Source: Nitrososphaerota archaeon (GTDB taxonomy: Archaea; Thermoproteota; Nitrososphaeria; Nitrososphaerales; JACPRH01). From it: 64,000 bases of DNA. The notes under the pieces were generated by a model. That model was not told the origin of the DNA. It made no database searches and saw only the letters and a list, made by a program, of their open reading frames with translations. Positions within the stretch are counted from its first letter, which is position 1. The number at the start of each line of letters is the position of its first letter. A program made the position numbers and the translations under genes. Below are positions 53,625 to 61,077 of the stretch, piece by piece. The stretch lies in NCBI GenBank assembly GCA_016190055.1, contig JACPRH010000041.1, forward strand, positions 1 through 64,000, in the 5' to 3' direction.

Positions 53625-54415
53625 CTAAGATGAAGGTCGATCTTGAGGATATTCTGCCGAGCCCGTATCAACTCCGTGTGGATTCCGGTGAAGTTGATGC
53701 AGAGTTCATCCAGCTTAAAGCAAGTATAGCGGCCAATGGTGGTTTCCTTCAACTCCCCCGGGTACGTCTTCAGCCACCCGGGAAGTTTGAGATAGTGTAT
53801 GGTCACCGGCGCCTTCAAGCTGCCAGAGAGTTAGGCTGGACGACTGTTGAGGTTGAGGTGGTCGAGATCAGCGATAATGCGGCAGCGTTGGCTCTCGTTG
53901 ATGAGAATATGGGTCGAAAAAACCTGAATGACTTCGAGAAGGGGCGAGTCTTTAAGATGCTTCAGGAAAAATTTGGTCTCAGCCAGGATGCAATCGCGAA
54001 AAGATATGGTGTGGGTCAGCCGATGGTTTCTCGCTACATATCGCTCGCTAAGTTCGAGGATACCGTTATGCCACATGGCATAAACCCCGCTTCTGAAGCT
54101 GAGGTAAAGCAGATTGAAGGGAAGATTACTGAAGGCCATTTCCGGGTAATTTCGAAAGCTCCTCCAAATATGCAGGCTGATCTTGCTAGGAAGGTTGTTC
54201 AAGAGAATCTATCGGTGAAGGATCTTGAGGTTGAGGTCAAGCGTATCCGAGGCGAACAATCTGAAGCAAAGAATAAGGCGGCTACCGCAGAGACCAAGGT
54301 CTCTCATACACCGACTCCGGATAACGCGATCTGTCCTTCATGTGGTTCAAACCGCTACACAGTGAAGACTGTAAAATGTAATGGGTGTGGCACCGAGCGA
54401 CCAATGGATAAGTAA
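53621..54415 (+). CDS. ParB-like partition/nuclease-fold protein with zinc ribbon
   Basis: A 264-residue protein. ATG 53621 is chosen because GAAGGAGGG precedes it and it overlaps the previous stop. The ParB N-terminal domain has the strand VDLEDILPSPYQLR and the box YGHRRLQAARELG. An HTH GLSQDAIAKRYGVGQPMVSRYISLAK follows. The C terminus carries a zinc ribbon (CPSCGSN, CNGCG), an unusual addition. No parA is seen in the window. Confidence 0.85.
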   Translation: MTKMKVDLEDILPSPYQLRVDSGEVDAEFIQLKASIAANGGFLQLPRVRLQPPGKFEIVYGHRRLQAARELGWTTVEVEVVEISDNAAALALVDENMGRKNLNDFEKGRVFKMLQEKFGLSQDAIAKRYGVGQPMVSRYISLAKFEDTVMPHGINPASEAEVKQIEGKITEGHFRVISKAPPNMQADLARKVVQENLSVKDLEVEVKRIRGEQSEAKNKAATAETKVSHTPTPDNAICPSCGSNRYTVKTVKCNGCGTERPMDK

Positions 54416-54469
54416 GGTGGATAGATCAGGGTTTAATAGATGTCGAGATTACCGGTATAGCGAAATAAT

Positions 54470-54604
54470 ATGGAGTCGGCTGATGAGTTTATTCTGGTTC
54501 CGCGGTCAGTGATTGCGGAGGCTAAGCAGATAGCTCTTGAAGGGATAGCTGAGTGTCGGGCGAAGATCCGAGAGTTAGAGGAGGCTGCTAACCATGGCTC
54601 CTAA
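54470..54604 (+). CDS. Short coiled-coil protein 1 of four
   Basis: A 44-residue protein. A short strand-like EFILVPRS is followed by one long acidic helix ending in RELEEAANHGS. It overlaps the next gene by 11 bp. The pattern (hydrophobic strand, Arg, long helix) recurs in the next three genes, which suggests a family. Confidence 0.5.
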   Translation: MESADEFILVPRSVIAEAKQIALEGIAECRAKIRELEEAANHGS

Positions 54605-54734
54605 ATCTACTGTTCTGATGGATAGGGATGTTTTGAACGCTAGGCTGGATGCGCTTGAGCTGAAGGCGCTTCGCATCCTGGCTAAAATCGACGAAATAAC
54701 TTCACATTCTCAGACGAAACAGGAGGTTGCTTAG
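54594..54734 (+). CDS. Short coiled-coil protein 2 of four
   Basis: A 46-residue protein (STVLMDRDVLNARLDALELKAL, then a helix and QTKQEVA end). It overlaps gene 1 and has the same strand-Arg-helix layout. Confidence 0.5.
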   Translation: MAPKSTVLMDRDVLNARLDALELKALRILAKIDEITSHSQTKQEVA

Positions 54735-54787
54735 ACTCGGCTCGGCAACCGGTTGTTGACGATTCAATTCTTCAAGAGCTTGCCGAG

Positions 54788-55042
54788 ATGCGAAGAATCG
54801 TGGTTGACGCTTACATTCGGCTTGACCGGATGGAGCGTGAGATTAACCAAGAATTGAAGACACATGCTTCAGTTACGAACACTTCAGCCGATGATGTTAT
54901 CTTAATTCGCCGCTCGGAGCTGGAGGCCATGCTTGCGAAGGGGGAGGCTGTGGAGAAAGGTCTCCATGAGCTTCGGCTAGATATTCACAACCTAGTAGTA
55001 GAGAAGTACCGTGGAATGGAGGTCACTAAGTCTCTTGCCTGA
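54788..55042 (+). CDS. Short coiled-coil protein 3 of four
   Basis: An 84-residue protein with a first helix (RLDRMEREINQELK) then VILIRRSELEAMLAKGEAVEKG, matching the strand-Arg-helix unit of genes 1, 2 and 4. It lies 53 bp after gene 2, and gene 4 overlaps its end. Confidence 0.6.
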   Translation: MRRIVVDAYIRLDRMEREINQELKTHASVTNTSADDVILIRRSELEAMLAKGEAVEKGLHELRLDIHNLVVEKYRGMEVTKSLA

Positions 55043-55181
55043 TTCAGGCGATGTTATCCGTATTTCTCGCGCTGAGTTTCTTGAATTGCAGGCCATGATC
55101 GATGAGGCGTTGCATCGTAACGATGAGCTCAGACGCGACTTCCACACCCTATACGTCGATATATTTGATAAGACCCGATAA
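55035..55181 (+). CDS. Short coiled-coil protein 4 of four
   Basis: A 48-residue protein starting at TTG, overlapping gene 3 by 8 bp. DVIRISRAEFLELQAMIDEAL followed by ELRRDFHTLYVDIF aligns with the C-terminal half of gene 3 (VILIRRSELEAML, ELRLDIHNLVVE). It is probably a paralogue. Confidence 0.5.
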   Translation: MPDSGDVIRISRAEFLELQAMIDEALHRNDELRRDFHTLYVDIFDKTR

Positions 55182-55189
55182 ACACCCTG

Positions 55190-56191
55190 TCAAGATGTTT
55201 CAGTTTCAAAGTCGTCTGTTAATAGTGTAACCGAACTGGTTGAACATCGGCTTTTCCGTTGGATCTTCACCATTTCGATGAACTGCTCCATTTCGGTGAG
55301 CCGATAATCTTTCGATGTCTTTGAGGTCTCATGGACGAATAGGGTTAGAACATCCGCGACAGCTTCGCTACCGAAGGTTTTCCTAGCGTACCGCTTGGCT
55401 ATCTTCGATAACCTCCTCGCCATTTCGTCGGTCGCGCCTTCGTCGTAGCTGAAAGCTTTTAGAAGGTTCAAAAATTGGCTCATACATTCATCGACGAACC
55501 TCCCCTTACGAGTTTTCTTCCGAGATATTACTGACGATAGCATGTATGGGCGGCTCACGATCAGATCTGCTCTGCGTAGCTCATACATATTCGGTTCCTC
55601 GCCTAACCCGTTCCCAGGAAGAAGATTGTTTACCAGTGAATGATCATCACCCCAAAACAGCTCGCGGGCTCCGTCTAGGTATCTTGGAACCTCGGCGCCA
55701 CATTTCGAGCAGGCTTGGTACTGCTGATCTACGTCCTGCAGAGTTGGGGCAAAGCAGTGAGGACAATACTTCGAAATCGGGTCCGTGTGATACCTATCTC
55801 TAATTTGTTTTCGCAGCCACCTGATAGTGTTCTCGCTCAGTTTGAGTTGTTCAGCGGCGCCTTTCGAGGATAATACGGGGTTCTCAGCCATCAACCGATA
55901 GTACCGGATCTGCAGCTTAGGCGCCTTGTGAGGCCGGACATAAGGAGAACCCCAACGTTTGCTTTTACCTAAAACCCCTCTAAAGTGCGGGGGGCGACGC
56001 TTGACACCACTGGATTTTTTACCCCCGACGGTCACTGTGGCAGTGAGAGATTGGGGTATCTCGGATTTTTCCTCATTCGTTTTACCTTGAGCAAATCCAC
56101 TCAATACTTTTTGTCGATGAGGAAGAGGAAGGGGTAAGGCCATTGACTCCCTTCCTTTCCTTGGGTCACTTGTTGGAGCGTTATAGGTCAA
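55190..56191 (-). CDS. HTH plus zinc-ribbon protein of the element
   Basis: A 333-residue protein. A basic, Pro-rich N-terminal 100 residues precede an HTH (SSKGAAEQLKLSENTIRWLRKQ) and a TFIIB-like zinc ribbon (CPHC...CSKCG, about 145-170). The C-terminal half is helical. It may be a DNA-binding regulator or transcription-factor-like protein. It is the last gene of the minus-strand replication operon, overlapping its upstream neighbour by 4 bp. Not a known family. Confidence 0.6.
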   Translation of the reverse strand: MTYNAPTSDPRKGRESMALPLPLPHRQKVLSGFAQGKTNEEKSEIPQSLTATVTVGGKKSSGVKRRPPHFRGVLGKSKRWGSPYVRPHKAPKLQIRYYRLMAENPVLSSKGAAEQLKLSENTIRWLRKQIRDRYHTDPISKYCPHCFAPTLQDVDQQYQACSKCGAEVPRYLDGARELFWGDDHSLVNNLLPGNGLGEEPNMYELRRADLIVSRPYMLSSVISRKKTRKGRFVDECMSQFLNLLKAFSYDEGATDEMARRLSKIAKRYARKTFGSEAVADVLTLFVHETSKTSKDYRLTEMEQFIEMVKIQRKSRCSTSSVTLLTDDFETETS

Positions 56192-56502
56192 GACGTGTCT
56201 CCTCTAAGCCGTCTAGCTTCCCGGTGCCGGTGAAGCGCGGTAAGCTGCTTCTCTATCCTGCGTAGCTCTTCAATATCGCGAAGTATCTCAGCGATACGGT
56301 CAACCTTATCTGACAGTTCAAACGTGTCCTCCTTTGCTACGCAGAAGTGAATGTCGAGTTCTCTTCTAATTGAAGCCGGGTCGAAATACATCTGGTACGC
56401 TGGACATTCAGGGTTCATGCAGATGCTTCCCTGATGATCTCGGTTGCTCGTTATTGGAGGCTTGAGCTTCTCCATTCTTCGCCAGCAAAACCTACACTGC
56501 AT
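56188..56502 (-). CDS. Zinc-finger protein with coiled-coil tail
   Basis: A 104-residue protein. CRFC at the start and CMNPEC make one zinc site (about 3-33). A coiled coil (KVDRIAEILRDIEELRRIEKQ) follows and the tail is basic. It overlaps the next gene by 4 bp (ATGA type). The function is unknown. Confidence 0.6.
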   Translation of the reverse strand: MQCRFCWRRMEKLKPPITSNRDHQGSICMNPECPAYQMYFDPASIRRELDIHFCVAKEDTFELSDKVDRIAEILRDIEELRRIEKQLTALHRHREARRLRGDTS

Positions 56503-56503
56503 C

Positions 56504-56839
56504 TCAACGAGCCTCCTTGTTGCAGTATCGGCATTGATTATTCTCGATGTGGAGTGTGATGTGGTCTAAATGATGTTCTGACGGGTTAGCTACCTCGGCG
56601 TATCGTTTATCGACGCCGCGTTGTAACCAGTCCTTGAGCTTGCTGATCTCTGTTTCTTCACACTTGATGAATTCAGGGTAAGTTCCCTCTATGATGTTCT
56701 CAATGAACTGGTGGCAGGTTGAGCAGTACTGACCCTCCTCTGTTTCACTGGCCCGTTTGAACCTTGTTTCTCCCTTGCATTTGGGGCAAGTTAGCTTCAG
56801 GTTCTTAAGAGGAAAAATCACAGAAACCAAACTTAACAA
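56504..56839 (-). CDS. Double zinc-ribbon protein
   Basis: A 111-residue frame from TTG 56839 that overlaps the upstream stop; GTG 56821 is an alternative start. CPKC...CSTC forms one ribbon near the N terminus, and HIENNQCRYCNKEA with nearby His another near the C terminus. It may be a small nucleic-acid-binding protein of the element. Confidence 0.6.
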   Translation of the reverse strand: MLSLVSVIFPLKNLKLTCPKCKGETRFKRASETEEGQYCSTCHQFIENIIEGTYPEFIKCEETEISKLKDWLQRGVDKRYAEVANPSEHHLDHITLHIENNQCRYCNKEAR

Positions 56840-57132
56840 GCCTCCTTCACTAGAAGCTGCGAGCCCTGAGCCTCAACCTCTGTCTTATGCAGGCAGCAGG
56901 GCCCGACTCCGCGCTCAATCGACTCCGGATCAGTCAGCTTAGCACCGCACCGCTTACACCAGCCTCGCTCGTAGATTCGGTGTGGATGCTTGCAGGCACG
57001 ATTAGCCCAGAACTTATCATGGTCTGTGTATCTCTCCTGCCGAAAAGGACGTCTACCGTCTTGACGAGTCACGATAACCTCTTCACTCCCACAGTCGGGA
57101 CATGACCATACTCGCTCAGTTTGAGAGGCCAA
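56833..57132 (-). CDS. Zinc-finger protein with DUF6011-like motif
   Basis: A 99-residue protein. CPDCG opens one finger, and WCKRCGAKLTDPESIERGVG plus PCC forms a second, resembling the DUF6011-type finger common in phages (CxxC, L-TDP-S, G-GP-C). It starts exactly where the helicase stop is followed by ATG, so it is co-translated. Confidence 0.65.
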   Translation of the reverse strand: MASQTERVWSCPDCGSEEVIVTRQDGRRPFRQERYTDHDKFWANRACKHPHRIYERGWCKRCGAKLTDPESIERGVGPCCLHKTEVEAQGSQLLVKEAC

Positions 57133-58674
57133 TCAAACCGTCTCCGGTTTTTTCTTTCTAAGAAAGATCTTACCGTTGCATCTTTTTCCGTCTATCTGTT
57201 CGCTACATCTGATCTGATAGTGGCTGTACTGCTTGCCGCATTGATCGCAGGTATAGGATTCTTCTGTGTTTTTTACAGGTGGTTGATTGTCTCCTAGTTT
57301 CTTCTGCGCTGGATCTTCGGTTGGTTTAGGTTCAGTTACTTCATACTCTGGATGTCCCTTTATTTTTACTCCGATATAGCAGGTTGCCCGTTTATCGACT
57401 CCTACACTCGGCCTTCCGGTTGTTATTTTCTTGAACTCTGGTATCTTCTTGAAGAATGTGGCCGCTGTTAGTACTGGTAGATGGCTCTCGCGGCAGTAAA
57501 ATGCGAAGGCATCGAACATGTTTTGCTTGGTTATCTCGGTTGATTTCTTAATGTCAGTTGGATCGTCTTCAACCCATTCCATAATGAAAGCTTGAACAGG
57601 TGAGGATTTTTTGATGTACTCTTCCCTTACATTCTCGGTGCTCTTGGAGTTTGAGAATACCCAGTTGTTTTCTCTGAGTCGCTTTAAACCCTCTAGTGAC
57701 CATGCGAAGAATCCACTTATCTCCTCTGGTGATTTCAACTCATTCAGAAGGTTCTTGTTTTCTTTCGGTCCCTCGAATTTGGTCGGGAATGTGAGGATTA
57801 TCCAGCGTCTGAAGAACGCTGTAGTATCGTCTTTCGCTTCGGGCAGTTTGTTGGCTGAAAAGATTAATTTGGCGTAGTTTATGAATGGAAAACCATTCTT
57901 GAACTTCTTCTCCGCTGTTACTGGATCTCCACCAGTCAACATTTTAAATTGTCCAGTGGTTTCAAGCGCAGTATCTGATAAGTCGGGGTATAGGTTGGCT
58001 AGTTTTCCGTAGATATCAGCTTTAGCGAATCTGTTGTACTCTAATTCCTGTAGGCTGCGAGTCGAAATGTTTTCGAGTCCGAGCGTGGTTTTGATTAGAT
58101 TGATGAATGTGGATTTACCGTTGGCGCCTTCACCTACTAGCATGAGAGCTTTCTGCGTTTCGTAATTTCTCCATAAACAGTATCCGGTGAACTCTTGCGC
58201 GGTTGCCATGTCTTCTGGGTAAAAAACCTCATTGAGAAATTTCTGTATCTTCGGGCCTAAAGTCTCCTTCCCAGTGTAGGTAACAGGTATCTTCACACGG
58301 GATAAGTAGTTCGGATCGTGTTCTTTAACCTCGAAGGTGTCTAGGTTGATTATTCCATTGTTAATTACTAGCCTCTTCGGATCAGTGTCAAATACGTTTC
58401 TTGGTATGTAGGTTCTACGGACGATATGGTTTATTGTCTCTTCTACATCATGCGTGGTTAACTGGTCATCCTCTTTCTCTACGAATGATTTTATCTCTGA
58501 TTCTCCGCCTTCAACGTAGACGCCGCCTTCATAATACAACACCTCATCGTTGTCCTTCAATGTGACAATGTGGATATTCTCCATAACGCACTTGGCCATT
58601 TCAGGCGGTGAAAGTGACTTCTTACTGTCTGGATCTGCTGCGTTTGTTACCCCTTTCACTAAGTCACTCGCCAT
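57133..58674 (-). CDS. SF3/D5-type replicative helicase
   Basis: A 513-residue protein similar to the helicase half of phage/plasmid P4-type primases. The D5_N region (about 80-165) precedes an SF3 ATPase with Walker A GEGANGKSTFINL near residue 186, Walker B NLYPDLSD, and motif C KLIFSANKLPEAKD with the arginine finger AFFRRWIIL. A C-terminal zinc finger (CDQCG, CSEQ, RCNG) is added. It is needed to unwind DNA for element replication and lies 2 bp from the primase gene. Confidence 0.92.
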   Translation of the reverse strand: MASDLVKGVTNAADPDSKKSLSPPEMAKCVMENIHIVTLKDNDEVLYYEGGVYVEGGESEIKSFVEKEDDQLTTHDVEETINHIVRRTYIPRNVFDTDPKRLVINNGIINLDTFEVKEHDPNYLSRVKIPVTYTGKETLGPKIQKFLNEVFYPEDMATAQEFTGYCLWRNYETQKALMLVGEGANGKSTFINLIKTTLGLENISTRSLQELEYNRFAKADIYGKLANLYPDLSDTALETTGQFKMLTGGDPVTAEKKFKNGFPFINYAKLIFSANKLPEAKDDTTAFFRRWIILTFPTKFEGPKENKNLLNELKSPEEISGFFAWSLEGLKRLRENNWVFSNSKSTENVREEYIKKSSPVQAFIMEWVEDDPTDIKKSTEITKQNMFDAFAFYCRESHLPVLTAATFFKKIPEFKKITTGRPSVGVDKRATCYIGVKIKGHPEYEVTEPKPTEDPAQKKLGDNQPPVKNTEESYTCDQCGKQYSHYQIRCSEQIDGKRCNGKIFLRKKKPETV

Positions 58675-58676
58675 GT

Positions 58677-59786
58677 CTAATCACCGTTCGATGTCAGGGA
58701 TGTCAAGGCTGTCAGGGGTTTTTCCCTTTTAATACCTAACATACTCTCTTCTTTTTCGATAGTGTGTGTAGGTGTATAGCTTGCAATCCTCATGGGTTGT
58801 GGCGTATTAAGTATAGAAAACCCCTGACTTCCTTGACATGTCTGACGGGGCTGATGCTTCTGGGTCTCTGCGATTTTACGGATACCAGACCAGCCCTGCA
58901 GTTTAGCTATGTCTTGCTCCTGTAGATTGTAGTGATAATCCACCTGTGCGTAACGGCTGAACTTCTCAGTGTCCTGTGCTGCTTCTACGATGAGTTTGAT
59001 TATGTCTTTGCTGTCTTCCTTTCTAACTCCTTCTTTCACCAAGTAGCCTAGTAGAGCGATACAGAGCTTATGCCTATACCCTTCTATCCAGAGGGGTTTT
59101 ATCGCGTTGACTATCTCCAGTTTCTCAGTGTTTGTTAATGGTTGTCGTGGTTGCCTCTGTCTAAAGATATGGGTTGGTGTTGCCTGTTGTGTTTCTTTAG
59201 GAATGTAGCCTAGTTGGATGGCCCGGCTGATTATCTTGTTCTTTGCATTGGACATCTCGGATATTGACCAGGTGCCGATAACAGTGTAAGGGATACCGGA
59301 CGGGTGAATACTAGGTGGTAGGATGGAGTAATGGTCTAGTGCCAGGAGCTCCATGTCAAGAGCTGGGCGAAAATCTATTCCCGTGAAGTCGTTATCTCGA
59401 TCGTTCTTTAAAATTACCTTATGTCCTCGCTTGGTAGTGCATGTTAAGGTGTGAGATGCGATGATCTTGGTGTCACCGAAGAATTTTTCGATTAGGTTTG
59501 GATCGTCGAAGTCTATCTGCATCAACCTAGTGTCATGGACGCATGCTAGGTTGAGTGTCGGGTCGTTTTGCAGTATCTCGAACAGGTGTGCGTAAGGTAT
59601 CGGTATTTTCCATGAAGGCGTGTTCTTAACTGGATCTATTGAGAGGTATTTCGAGGCCGGGTGTTTAGTGCATCTGTTGATCGGGATTAGATTGAGACCC
59701 ATTCCTAAACCGAATAGACGTGCTGCTCGGTGTATGTCCAGTTGAAGACTAGACTGAGATTTGGGCGTCGACATGATTGTGTCCAT
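58677..59786 (-). CDS. PrimPol-type primase/polymerase
   Basis: A 369-residue protein of the archaeo-eukaryotic primase fold (bifunctional primase/polymerase). The acidic catalytic pair lies in LMQIDFDDPN, and the later motif PPSIHPSGIPYT is diagnostic. A helical PriCT-like region follows (EGYRHKLCIALLGYLVKEG). It acts with the adjoining SF3 helicase; the two functions sit in one protein in plasmids such as pRN1 and are split here. Confidence 0.87.
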   Translation of the reverse strand: MDTIMSTPKSQSSLQLDIHRAARLFGLGMGLNLIPINRCTKHPASKYLSIDPVKNTPSWKIPIPYAHLFEILQNDPTLNLACVHDTRLMQIDFDDPNLIEKFFGDTKIIASHTLTCTTKRGHKVILKNDRDNDFTGIDFRPALDMELLALDHYSILPPSIHPSGIPYTVIGTWSISEMSNAKNKIISRAIQLGYIPKETQQATPTHIFRQRQPRQPLTNTEKLEIVNAIKPLWIEGYRHKLCIALLGYLVKEGVRKEDSKDIIKLIVEAAQDTEKFSRYAQVDYHYNLQEQDIAKLQGWSGIRKIAETQKHQPRQTCQGSQGFSILNTPQPMRIASYTPTHTIEKEESMLGIKREKPLTALTSLTSNGD

Positions 59787-59795
59787 TCTTCATGC

Positions 59796-60263
59796 CTACT
59801 TGCTTGGATACCGGTTGAGGAATAGGGTGCTTCCTTTTCCGTGGCTCAGTTTGTACACGTGGCTGCCGATATTCGCTTCCGAATTTTTCTCCAGGTATTG
59901 AACCAGTGGAACTAAGTCGCGTTTAATTGAGCCGTCGCGCTCAGAGCCGAACACCCATTCACCTTTACTGTTTGTCTGCCAAGGTAGCTTATCGAGAATA
60001 GCCTGTGATATGATGTCTGTCTGTGTTGGCGTCGGTTTCGGTGCCTGTGTGGGTTTCGATGTATCTGGTTTAACTGCTTGAGCATTCTCCTTAGCGGCTA
60101 GGAGTAGTTGACGGACGCGCTCGGTAAGATAAACCTCTAACCCCTCAGTCTCACTCTTGATCTGTGGATCTGAAGAGGTTGCCGCGACAGCGCGAGCAAC
60201 GGCCATAATGAGCTTAAGATCGTGGACTGCCTCGGTGTCAGGCACTCTAACTAACGCCTCCAT
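59796..60263 (-). CDS. Hypothetical protein of the replication operon
   Basis: A 155-residue protein. A helical first half precedes a Pro/Thr/Lys-rich linker (about 72-85) and a C-terminal domain (ILDKLPWQTNSKGEW, LVPLVQYLEKN, YKLSHGKGSTLFLNR) that looks like a small winged fold. It lies 9 bp upstream of primase. Possibly an accessory DNA-binding factor. Confidence 0.55.
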   Translation of the reverse strand: MEALVRVPDTEAVHDLKLIMAVARAVAATSSDPQIKSETEGLEVYLTERVRQLLLAAKENAQAVKPDTSKPTQAPKPTPTQTDIISQAILDKLPWQTNSKGEWVFGSERDGSIKRDLVPLVQYLEKNSEANIGSHVYKLSHGKGSTLFLNRYPSK

Positions 60264-60429
60264 TTGACCGGAGTGTTCGCATCCATCCCCGGACTTTAGC
60301 CGCGTACTCTTCCGGCGTCAGCTCAGTATCCTCATACTGCATTGAGAGGCGGAATGGATGATTCGGCGGAAGCTTCTGCGCCATCTCCTTCAGCTTCGAA
60401 ATGTTGATAGTTCGAGTAGCTGATATCAT
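60247..60429 (-). CDS. 60-residue paralogue A
   Basis: A 60-residue protein with NISKLKEMAQKLPPNHPF and LTPEEYAAKVRGW. It is clearly paralogous to the next gene upstream. It overlaps its downstream neighbour by 17 bp and its upstream neighbour by 4 bp. Confidence 0.65.
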   Translation of the reverse strand: MISATRTINISKLKEMAQKLPPNHPFRLSMQYEDTELTPEEYAAKVRGWMRTLRSNGGVS

Positions 60430-60608
60430 GCTTTGGCCCCCAGGTCTAAGAGCCGTAACCAGCTTTTTCCCTTCGCAGCGTATTCCTCCAGAGTTATCTC
60501 GGTGTCCTCGACTTCAAGCGTGAGTCTGAACGGATGATTCGCTGGGAGCTTCGCAGCTAAAGCCTTCAGCTTAGAAATGTTAACGCGGTTCTGCGAGGCT
60601 TGCATCAA
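60426..60608 (-). CDS. 60-residue paralogue B
   Basis: A 60-residue protein with NISKLKALAAKLPANHPF and ITLEEYAAKGKSW, a tandem copy of paralogue A at about half identity. It shares a 4-bp overlap with genes on both sides. No function is known. Confidence 0.65.
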   Translation of the reverse strand: MMQASQNRVNISKLKALAAKLPANHPFRLTLEVEDTEITLEEYAAKGKSWLRLLDLGAKA

Positions 60609-60751
60609 AATTTAGCCCCCTTATTCGGGCAGCAGTCGAGACAAAGACCATGGCATGTGCAGGCCATTTCTACGGGAGTATTATCGCCGCAGGCCCTACA
60701 GCGAAAGTAGCCTCCTTCGACAGAGTTTTGCTTTTGTATATTGAGACTCAT
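60605..60751 (-). CDS. Small zinc-binding protein
   Basis: A 48-residue protein. The start at 60751 is preferred over an upstream ATG that overlaps the AbrB gene. Cysteines in FRCRACGDN, MACTC and CLDCCPN form a double zinc site, and the N-terminal 14 residues are polar. Confidence 0.55.
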   Translation of the reverse strand: MSLNIQKQNSVEGGYFRCRACGDNTPVEMACTCHGLCLDCCPNKGAKF

Positions 60752-60764
60752 CCACTCTCCCCTA

Positions 60765-61013
60765 CTATGGATGCCGCGGTGCCTGCCCAGGCACCGCAAC
60801 CTCTTTTTCTGGCGGCGATCCTTCACTTCCTAAGACTTTCTTCGGAAATACTCTCAAACAATCCTCTGAGAGAAGAATCTCAACCTCATCACCGGCGTGG
60901 ATACCGACCGCGTTGGCCCAGATAGATGGCAAGGTCATAAGAAGCGAAGCTTTACTGTGTCCGCCAGCGAATACTTTCCGCGTTATCTTAAACAGCATAA
61001 CATAAGTATGCAA
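60765..61013 (-). CDS. AbrB/SpoVT-like regulator
   Basis: An 82-residue protein (alternative ATG at 60998). HSKASLLMTLPSIWANAVG followed by GDEVEILLSEDCLRVFPK fits the swapped-hairpin AbrB fold. It is the first gene of the minus-strand operon, with a TTATTTAAC TATA-like element just upstream, and probably regulates it. Confidence 0.75.
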   Translation of the reverse strand: MHTYVMLFKITRKVFAGGHSKASLLMTLPSIWANAVGIHAGDEVEILLSEDCLRVFPKKVLGSEGSPPEKEVAVPGQAPRHP

Positions 61014-61077
61014 ATGGTTAAATAACTACGTTGCACTGCGGTACTTGGGTACGTAGCTTTGTGGGAGAGTAAGTCGC

